Shown: one piece after another, positions 42,234-47,547 of the stretch
Layout of the letters: each line of letters opens with the position of its first letter
How positions within the stretch are numbered: the stretch's first letter is position 1
Origin: Verrucomicrobiota bacterium
GTDB lineage: Bacteria > Verrucomicrobiota > Verrucomicrobiia > Opitutales > Opitutaceae
Assembly (NCBI GenBank): GCA_023391285.1
Contig: JAEWBF010000098.1
Location: forward strand, 1 to 47,547
DNA length: 47,547 nucleotides
Reading direction: 5' to 3'
Notes under the pieces: model-generated
Told to the model about the DNA's origin: nothing
Databases searched by the model: none
The model's input: only the letters and a program-made list of their open reading frames with translations
Made by a program: the position numbers and the translations under genes

Positions 42234-42254
42234 GCAAATCCCGCTCTGCCGCGC

Positions 42255-42279
42255 AGTAGCGGAACGCGTGAGCGTTTCG
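42255..42279. repeat. Dispersed repeat (AGTAGCGGAACGCGTGAGCG), copy 2
   Basis: Identical over 25 nt to 21821-21845. Lies in the 144-bp gap after the YggS gene; the rest of that gap shows no gene. Confidence 0.85.
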
Positions 42280-42377
42280 TTCTCGAAGCGCCCGCTATTT
42301 CTGGCCACTCCCGCCCTTCCCGCCCCCTCGTAACGCAATCATTAAATCGATCGCCCGGAAAGTTTCCGGATTGCGGC

Positions 42378-43274
42378 ATGGGGGATTTCATTTTCTGTCC
42401 CCGCAACGTGGAAACGGTGAAATTGAATGACGCTCGGCGGGAAGCGCTCATGGGTCTGCTCGACGATGCGACCCCCTCGGTGCGCAAGGCCCTTCTGGCC
42501 TTCTTTAACGATCTGGGCGCGCCTGGCGTCCAGTTCCTCCAAGAGGTCGCTCACGGCTCGCATCGCGTGCTCGCCCGCCACGCCAACTGGTTCCTTGAAG
42601 AACTTCGCTTCTCCGATCCGGTGGCCGAATTCCGCGGCTTCATCCGCTCCCTGAATTACGAACTCGAAACCGGCGCCTTTCTCCTCAGCCGCACCGTTTC
42701 GCCCGGCCTCGATGTCGCCGCCTGCTGCGCCACCCTCGACAAGATCGCCAACCGCTGCCGCGACCTCATCACTCATCCCGCCACGATCCGCGAACAGTGC
42801 CGCACCATCAATCGCGTGCTCTTTCACGAGTGGGGCTTCCACGGCAACGTCGACAACTACACCGATCCGCTCAACAGCCTGATCGACCACGTCCTCGCCC
42901 GCCGCAAAGGCATTCCGATCTCGCTCAGCACCGTTTACCTGCTCGTCGCCGAACGCCTCGGCATCGAACTCGAGCCCGTCGGTCTCCCCGGTCACTTCAT
43001 CGTCGGCTGCTACACCGAATCGAAGCCCTTCTTCATCGATCCTTTCGACCGTGGTATCTTTCTGGATACGGATGAGGTCTTCGCCCTCCTCCGCGCCAAC
43101 AAGATCGTGCCCAAAGGCTCGGACCTCATGCCGACGCCGATCCGCGAGGTCCTCTGCCGTAGCTGCCGCAATCTCGTGAATCACTACCGCGCCGCCGGTG
43201 ACAACGATCACGCCAAGCTTTTCGCCAGCTTCGTCGAGGAATTCGACTCCGCCTACGAGAAGCACAGCGCTTAG
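42378..43274 (+). CDS. SirB1/transglutaminase-like protein
   Basis: 298 aa from ATG at 42378. The transglutaminase-like core is recognised from NRVLFHEWGFHGNVDNYTDP, LNSLIDHVLARRKGIPISLS, TVYLLVAERLGIELEPVGLP and GHFIVGCY, the SirB1 (UPF0162) pattern. His and Asp of the putative triad are visible (GHFIV, FIDPFDRG), whereas the usual catalytic Cys position is not obvious. The short C-terminal part (NLVNHYRAAGDNDHAKLFAS) fits the TPR tail. Function in this family is not established. Confidence 0.87.
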   Translation: MGDFIFCPRNVETVKLNDARREALMGLLDDATPSVRKALLAFFNDLGAPGVQFLQEVAHGSHRVLARHANWFLEELRFSDPVAEFRGFIRSLNYELETGAFLLSRTVSPGLDVAACCATLDKIANRCRDLITHPATIREQCRTINRVLFHEWGFHGNVDNYTDPLNSLIDHVLARRKGIPISLSTVYLLVAERLGIELEPVGLPGHFIVGCYTESKPFFIDPFDRGIFLDTDEVFALLRANKIVPKGSDLMPTPIREVLCRSCRNLVNHYRAAGDNDHAKLFASFVEEFDSAYEKHSA

Positions 43275-43279
43275 CGTTT

Positions 43280-43359
43280 ATGATTTATGATCGATGATTT
43301 ATGATTTGGCCGGCGGTCATCGTCCCCCAATCATCAATCGGAAATCATCGATCATAAAT
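43280..43359. repeat. Inverted heptamer arrays (unit ATGATTT) before aroE
   Basis: The left array is ATGATTT, ATGATCG, ATGATTT, ATGATTT at 43280-43307. The right array (about 43329-43359) is the same on the other strand, with one degenerate unit. The core 18-nt arms 43283-43300 and 43342-43359 are perfect reverse complements. The aroE start codon begins on the last base of the right arm. Confidence 0.85.
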
Positions 43360-44273
43360 TGAGCGACCATCCCGTTTACACCCTCGCCGACTTAGACGCC
43401 TGGTCTTTCCACGGCACCGCTCTCGCCGTCCTCGGCCAGCCGATCAAACACTCGATCAGCCCGGCGATGCACAACGCCGCGCTGTCCGCGGCCACGACGC
43501 ACGACCCGCGCTTTTCCTCCTGGCGCTATTTCCGTTTCGAGGTCGCTCCCGCCGACCTCCCCCAAGCGCTCGCCCAGCTTCACGCGAAACGCTTCCGCGG
43601 ACTCAACCTCACCGTCCCTCACAAGGTCATCGCCGTCGATCACGTCGCTGACATCGCTCCGGCCGCGCGTCCCGTCGGCGCCGTCAACACACTCCTTTGG
43701 ACCGACCGCGGCTGGCTGGGCCACAACACCGACGGCTACGGTCTCGCTTCCGGTCTGCGCGACAACCTCGGCGTCGATCTCACCGGCGCCCACGTGATTC
43801 TTCTCGGCGCCGGCGGCGCCGCCCGCGGCGCCGCCATCGAATGCCTCCAACGTCGCTGCGCCTCGCTCGCGATCGCCAATCGCACCGCCGGCAATCTCGA
43901 CGCCCTCCTTGCCGCCATCGCCCCCACCGCGAACGGCATTCCGCTGCGTGGTTTTTCTCCGGATACGCCACCCGACGACCTTCCCGCCGACGCCATCGTC
44001 ATCAACGCCACCAGTGCCGGACTCCGTCCCACCGACGCGCCTCCGATCGACCTCGCTGCGCTTCCTCGCCCCGTCGCGGTTTACGACATGATCTACAATC
44101 CGCCCCAAACTCCACTCCTCCGCCGCGCCGACGAACTCGGCCTCCCTCACGCACACGGTCTTTCGATGCTCGTCCACCAAGGCGCGAAAGCGCTCGAAAT
44201 CTGGACCGGCCTCTCCGCCGCAGCAACGGCCCCGACCATGTCCGCCGCCGCCCGCACCGCCCTCGGCCTATAA
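43359..44273 (+). CDS. aroE: Shikimate dehydrogenase
   Basis: 304 aa from TTG at 43359, the first start codon of the frame; the next in-frame ATG (about 43467) would remove the conserved N-terminus. The substrate site reads GQPIKHSISPAMHNAAL and LNLTVPHK (catalytic Lys). The NADP site reads VILLGAGGAARGAAIE and ANRTAGN, with the C-terminal YDMIYNPPQTPLLRRA and GLSMLVHQGAKALEIWTG. It reduces 3-dehydroshikimate with NADPH in aromatic amino-acid synthesis. The TTG lies at the edge of a repeat and has no clear ribosome-binding site, so the start may have been altered by repeat insertion. Confidence 0.93.
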   Translation: MSDHPVYTLADLDAWSFHGTALAVLGQPIKHSISPAMHNAALSAATTHDPRFSSWRYFRFEVAPADLPQALAQLHAKRFRGLNLTVPHKVIAVDHVADIAPAARPVGAVNTLLWTDRGWLGHNTDGYGLASGLRDNLGVDLTGAHVILLGAGGAARGAAIECLQRRCASLAIANRTAGNLDALLAAIAPTANGIPLRGFSPDTPPDDLPADAIVINATSAGLRPTDAPPIDLAALPRPVAVYDMIYNPPQTPLLRRADELGLPHAHGLSMLVHQGAKALEIWTGLSAAATAPTMSAAARTALGL

Positions 44274-44297
44274 TCTTTCTCCCTCACCGCACGCCAC

Positions 44298-45212
44298 GTG
44301 AACGCCGCCACCTTCGCCGAAGTCTCCCACGCCTTCCCGTGGTTCTTCCCCGCGGTCGTATTCATCTTCGGCGCCTGCATCGGCAGTTTTCTCAACGTCG
44401 TTATTTACCGTGTCCCTGCCGAAAAATCGATCGTCCATCCGGGATCGCAGTGCGCCTGCGGCACGCCGATCAAATGGCACGACAACATTCCGATTCTCAG
44501 CTGGTTCATCCTTCGCGGACGCGCCCGATGCTGCGGCCGTCGCTACTCCTTCCGCTACCCGTTCGTCGAACTTCTCACCGCCGCGCTCTTCCTCGCCTGC
44601 TGGCTCCACCTTCCTCCCGCCAAAGCGATCTGCGGCATGATCTTCGTCAGCGGCCTCGTCGCCGCGACGTTCATCGACCTCGATCACCTCATCATTCCCG
44701 ACGTCTTTACACTCGGGGGCGGCGTGCTCGGCGTGATCCTCTCCTTCTTCGTCCCTTCGCTGCACGGCCACGCGAGCGACATCTTCCTCATCGACGCCAT
44801 GCGCTCCGGCATCGATTCGCTCCAAGGCCTCCTCGTCGGCTCCGGCGTGGTCCTCTGGATCGCACTTCTCGCCGAAGCCGTTCTCAAAAAAGAAGCGATG
44901 GGCTTCGGCGACGTGAAATTCGCCGGCGCCATCGGCGCCTTTTGCGGCTGGCAAGGCGCCGTGTTCGCCCTTTTTGGCGGTGCCGTTGTCGGCGTCATCT
45001 GGGTCGGCCTCGCGCTCGCATGGCAAAAACTCTTCGGCCGCACCGCGCCCATCGCCCCCAAAACCGAAACCCCCGAAGGCGAATCCGCGCCGATCGGTTT
45101 CGGCGTCCACGTCCCTTTCGGCCCGATGCTAGCGATCGCCGCGGGAATCTACTTCCTCTTCCTCAGTCGCCCCATCAACGCCTGGTTCGCCGACTTCGCC
45201 GCCCTTCTCTGA
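44298..45212 (+). CDS. Prepilin peptidase (type IV leader peptidase, PilD family)
   Basis: 304 aa from GTG at 44298. The N-terminal motif IGSFLNVVIYRVP and the methyltransferase-like cytoplasmic loop (HDNIPILSWFILRGRARC) are present. The two catalytic aspartates lie in FIDLDHLIIPD and GFGDVKFAG. Eight hydrophobic segments are visible. The usual C-x-x-C...C-x-x-C zinc knuckle is reduced to CAC and CC (QCACGTPIKW, RCCGRR). It cleaves prepilin leaders at the inner membrane for type IV pili or type II secretion. It begins 24 bp after aroE. Confidence 0.92.
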   Translation: MNAATFAEVSHAFPWFFPAVVFIFGACIGSFLNVVIYRVPAEKSIVHPGSQCACGTPIKWHDNIPILSWFILRGRARCCGRRYSFRYPFVELLTAALFLACWLHLPPAKAICGMIFVSGLVAATFIDLDHLIIPDVFTLGGGVLGVILSFFVPSLHGHASDIFLIDAMRSGIDSLQGLLVGSGVVLWIALLAEAVLKKEAMGFGDVKFAGAIGAFCGWQGAVFALFGGAVVGVIWVGLALAWQKLFGRTAPIAPKTETPEGESAPIGFGVHVPFGPMLAIAAGIYFLFLSRPINAWFADFAALL

Positions 45213-45224
45213 CGGCCCCGAAAT

Positions 45225-45252
45225 CGAAAATCGAAATTCGAAATTCGAAAAT
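45225..45252. repeat. Heptamer array (CGAAAAT/CGAAATT)
   Basis: Four exact-phase 7-nt units: CGAAAAT, CGAAATT, CGAAATT, CGAAAAT. It lies between the convergent prepilin peptidase and galactokinase-like genes, 12 bp after the former stop. Confidence 0.85.
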
Positions 45253-45256
45253 CCCC

Positions 45257-46408
45257 TCACCCGATCAGCGCCGCGCCATCGCCCGTGCGCGTCTGCAACA
45301 CATCCGGCGCCGCGCCAAATTTCCTCTCATACGCCCGCGCCACTTTTCTCGCCTGCGCCGCGGTAAACGCCTCCGACGTCAGCGCCATCACCGCTCCGCC
45401 AAATCCGCCGCCCGTCAATCGCGCGCCATACACGTTCGGCGTTTTCACCAGCTCCTCCACGAGGAAATCCAACTCCGGCGTGCTGTTCTCGAACAGCGTC
45501 CGCGAGCTCTCGTGCGAAGCGGTCAACAGTTTCCCCACGCGCTCGAGATTTCCCCGCTTCAACGCCCGCACCGTCGCATCCACCCGCGCGATCTCTTCGA
45601 TCACATGCCGCGCACGCTGATAATGCTCCGGCTTCAATTTCTCTTTCGCCGCGTCGAGTTGATCGATCGTCGCATCCGCCAGCAACGCCACCCCGAGCGC
45701 CTTCGCCGCCGCCATGCACGCTTTGTGACGCGCCGCATAAAACCCGTCCACCAACGCATGCTTCGTATGCGTGTTGAAAATCCAGAACCGCGCCCCTCCC
45801 GGCATCGGCACTGTCGCAAACTTCGGCCCGCGGCAATCGATCCACACCAGCCGTCCTTCTTTCCCAAACCCCGACACGCCTTGATCGAGAATCCCGCACG
45901 GCACACCCACGAAATGATTCTCCGCGTAGCGCCCCACCTTCACCACCGTCTCACGCGACGGCTCCTCGCCGGTCAGCGACAAAAACGCCAGCGCTGACGA
46001 CAACTCCAGCGCCGCACTGCTGCTCAATCCCGCTCCCGTCGGCAGATCCGACGTCACATAATAATCAAAACCGCCCGGCGCTTTCAGCCCAAACTTCGGC
46101 AGCGCCGCAATCACGCCCAGCGGATAATTCAACCAGCTCCGCGCGCCTTTCTGTTTTACGGGACGTCCCGCCGGCACGGATACAACCCGCCCGTTCATGC
46201 TGCTGCAAAACCGCCGGCGCCCATCCTCGCGCGGCGCGATCGCCACCGTCACGCCGCGATCGATCGCCGCGCCCAATACGGTGCCGCCGTTGTAGTCGGT
46301 ATGATTGCCGATGAATTCGATGCGACCCGGCGCCCGCGCCACCGCCGTCGGCTTCCGGCCAAATACCTTCGCGAACTCCCGTCGTAGTTTGTTGAGCGAT
46401 TCAGCCAC
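45257..46408 (-). CDS. Galactokinase-like GHMP kinase
   Basis: 383 aa from ATG at 46408. The galactokinase signature reads GRIEFIGNHTDYNGG, with Asn where classical enzymes have Glu (IGEHTDYN). The ATP-binding GHMP motif is LPTGAGLSSSAALELSSAL, the catalytic Asp region is GVPCGILDQGVSGFG, and motif 3 is ARLTGGGFGGAVMAL. The length fits galactokinase. It phosphorylates galactose, or a related sugar given the changed sugar-binding residue. It starts 15 bp after the HU-like gene on the same strand. Confidence 0.88.
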   Translation of the reverse strand: MAESLNKLRREFAKVFGRKPTAVARAPGRIEFIGNHTDYNGGTVLGAAIDRGVTVAIAPREDGRRRFCSSMNGRVVSVPAGRPVKQKGARSWLNYPLGVIAALPKFGLKAPGGFDYYVTSDLPTGAGLSSSAALELSSALAFLSLTGEEPSRETVVKVGRYAENHFVGVPCGILDQGVSGFGKEGRLVWIDCRGPKFATVPMPGGARFWIFNTHTKHALVDGFYAARHKACMAAAKALGVALLADATIDQLDAAKEKLKPEHYQRARHVIEEIARVDATVRALKRGNLERVGKLLTASHESSRTLFENSTPELDFLVEELVKTPNVYGARLTGGGFGGAVMALTSEAFTAAQARKVARAYERKFGAAPDVLQTRTGDGAALIG

Positions 46409-46423
46409 GCGTCACCTTGCGCC

Positions 46424-46699
46424 TTACGCCACCGCTCGCAACGCCTGCCCCGCCTTGAAGCGCACCGTCTTCATCGCGCGAATCTTCATCGGCTGCTTCG
46501 TGTGCGGATTGAACCCCCGACGCGCTGCACGAGTCCCGATCGAAAACGCCCCGAATCCGACGAGTTGCACTTCCTTGTCTCGCTTCAATCCCCGTGTCAC
46601 CCCCGCCAGCACCGCCTCCACCGCCCGCTCCGCCGCCGCATTCGAGGTCTCTCCCCCGAGCAGCTTTTGCACTTCATCGACCAGTTCGGCTTTGTTCAT
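46424..46699 (-). CDS. HU-family nucleoid protein
   Basis: 91 aa from ATG at 46699 (MNKAELVDEVQKLLGG). The helical dimerisation part is followed by VQLVGFGAFSIGTRAARRGF, NPHTKQPMKI and VRFKAGQALRAVA, the HU/IHF beta-arm pattern with the conserved Pro in NPHT. It binds and bends DNA non-specifically, probably as a homodimer. The frame extends upstream to 46753 but the HU-like N-terminus fits the chosen ATG. Confidence 0.95.
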   Translation of the reverse strand: MNKAELVDEVQKLLGGETSNAAAERAVEAVLAGVTRGLKRDKEVQLVGFGAFSIGTRAARRGFNPHTKQPMKIRAMKTVRFKAGQALRAVA

Positions 46700-46780
46700 C
46701 GCGGCGTGTAGGCTTGAGCCGCCGAACACACGCCCGCTCACGCCGACGGTCAAACCCTTTCACGTTGCCCGCGGCCAACT

Positions 46781-46984
46781 TCAGGGAATCTGCCCCGACG
46801 TCTCTCCCGCGCGTCCTTTCACCACCACCTCGAGTAAATACCGCATCGCCTCCGTCCGCGTGATCGCTCGTTCCGCCGCGAGCTGGTCCGCCCGCTTCGC
46901 GAGTTGCCTCGCCATCGTTTCCGCCTGCCCTCCCGACGCCCCCAGCCGCCGGCAAAGCTCAACCAGTTGCTCGTGCTCGCTCAC
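46781..46984 (-). CDS. Small helical protein coupled to the YgfZ gene
   Basis: 67 aa from GTG at 46984, which overlaps the stop codon of the upstream YgfZ-like gene (GTGA), so its translation is probably coupled. The sequence is helical and charged: EHEQLVELCRRLGASGGQAE, RQLAKRADQLAAERAITRTE, AMRYLLEVVVKGRAGE. No signal peptide or transmembrane helix. I do not recognise the family. Confidence 0.72.
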   Translation of the reverse strand: MSEHEQLVELCRRLGASGGQAETMARQLAKRADQLAAERAITRTEAMRYLLEVVVKGRAGETSGQIP

Positions 46985-47547
46985 GCTCCCAGCTCCCCCG
47001 GAAACCACGACACGACTTCCGCTCCACCTTCGGCAAACGACACCCCCAACTCTGCCTTCGCATTCAACAACGACACCAGCGCCAGCCCGATGAAGCCCTC
47101 GCCGCTCCGCACCGCACTGCGCAGCTCCCCCACCTTTCGCTCACCTTGAAACATATCCGTCGGAACCGCCGGCACGTCGCCGCTTCCGCGCACCCGCACC
47201 AGTCGCCGCCGCACCTGCCCCATCGATTTCAACCGCGCCATCACCTCCTGCCCCAAATAACATCCTTTGTTATACGAGATCGCCGTCGTCTCCAATCCAC
47301 CTTCGTTCGGCAGTTCTCCCGGCCCAATATCGCGCGGCACCGCCGGAATCGCCGCCTCGATCCGCCTCCGCTCCATCTCTTCCACCGACAACTGCGCCGC
47401 GCCCTCCAATCGATGCACGTGCTCCTCCGCCTCCTTCACCGGCAACACCCACTCGACGCACGGCTCACTCGCCCGCCGCCCCGGAAAACTCAGCCCTTCC
47501 GCCCACCCCGTCCGTCCACCCGGAAACAACGTCACGCCCACCCACTC
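46981..47547 (-). CDS. YgfZ/GcvT-like folate-binding protein (partial)
   Basis: The frame is open through the right window edge (189 codons here), so the N-terminal part is missing. The diagnostic motif K-G-C-Y-x-G-Q-E is present in YNKGCYLGQEVMARLKSMGQ, and LPNEGGLETTAISYNKGCYL fits the family. YgfZ proteins use folate and support iron-sulfur cluster enzymes and tRNA modification. The C-terminal beta-domain (GFIGLALVSLLNAKAELGV) is complete. Confidence 0.87.
   Translation of the reverse strand, partial: EWVGVTLFPGGRTGWAEGLSFPGRRASEPCVEWVLPVKEAEEHVHRLEGAAQLSVEEMERRRIEAAIPAVPRDIGPGELPNEGGLETTAISYNKGCYLGQEVMARLKSMGQVRRRLVRVRGSGDVPAVPTDMFQGERKVGELRSAVRSGEGFIGLALVSLLNAKAELGVSFAEGGAEVVSWFPGELGA

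Noticed and set aside
43280..43359. Phased repeats as a CRISPR array
   Set aside because: Units are 7 nt without unique spacers and there are no cas genes.
43697..45997. A 766-codon plus-strand frame across aroE, the peptidase and galactokinase genes
   Set aside because: It crosses three well-supported genes on both strands and is almost only Arg, Pro and His.

Overview
This is a GC-rich, gene-dense bacterial chromosome segment. Its content suggests a member of the Verrucomicrobiota, most likely Opitutaceae: a DmsB/DmsC-like fused iron-sulfur/anchor protein beside an assimilatory nitrite reductase, a long divergent membrane pyrophosphatase, several GxxExxY proteins and many spelled-out dispersed palindromes. 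That placement is inferred from gene content, not from a marker gene. I see no rRNA, tRNA, CRISPR array or prophage.

Region 1 (1-15.9 kb) is a nitrate assimilation block, almost all on the minus strand. A LysR regulator (15000-15944, +) diverges from a NasS-like sensor, NrtA, NrtB, NrtC and NrtD (ABC uptake). These are followed by an outer-membrane porin, a NarK/NasA-type MFS transporter, a fused PP2C phosphatase/Ser-Thr kinase, a siroheme nitrite reductase (NirA), a CysJ-like flavoprotein reductase, and an iron-sulfur/membrane-anchor protein that runs off the left edge. The nitrate reductase itself is probably just outside the window. Together the genes give outer-membrane entry, two inner-membrane uptake routes, cytoplasmic sensing, and reduction of nitrite to ammonium using NADPH.

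Region 2 (16-29.3 kb) is mixed. It holds a proton/sodium-type membrane pyrophosphatase with a strong terminator, a periplasmic coiled-coil protein with an internal duplication, an aldo/keto reductase, small membrane proteins, a large membrane-anchored coiled-coil protein with a CBM-like tail, a methyltransferase/ABM pair, two tandem paralogous coiled-coil proteins, and a hybrid histidine kinase whose membrane domain has the residue pattern of plant ethylene receptors. Region 3 (29.4-33.4 kb) is a NatK/NatR/NatA/NatB-like unit: LytS-type kinase, LytTR regulator, a 51-residue glycine-zipper protein and an ABC-2 exporter. Region 4 (33.5-40 kb) holds a ribokinase-family kinase, a catalytically incomplete ALDH paralogue, a POT transporter, a complete ALDH and deoxyribose-phosphate aldolase, pointing to deoxyribose/nucleoside breakdown. 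Region 5 (40-47.5 kb) holds housekeeping genes: TlpA-like thioredoxin, LysR, YggS, SirB1-like, AroE, prepilin peptidase, galactokinase-like, HU and YgfZ.

The most striking signal lies between the genes. Two unrelated operons each contain a small GxxExxY PD-(D/E)XK-type nuclease gene bracketed by long inverted repeats. Each repeat arm is built from three direct repeats of 9 or 10 nt, and ORF-less palindromes with the same arms lie nearby. This looks like an autonomous/non-autonomous pair comparable in logic to REP/RAYT elements. A second class is arrays of heptanucleotide repeats at five loci, two of them inside nirA and the cysJ-like gene, where they are translated in frame.
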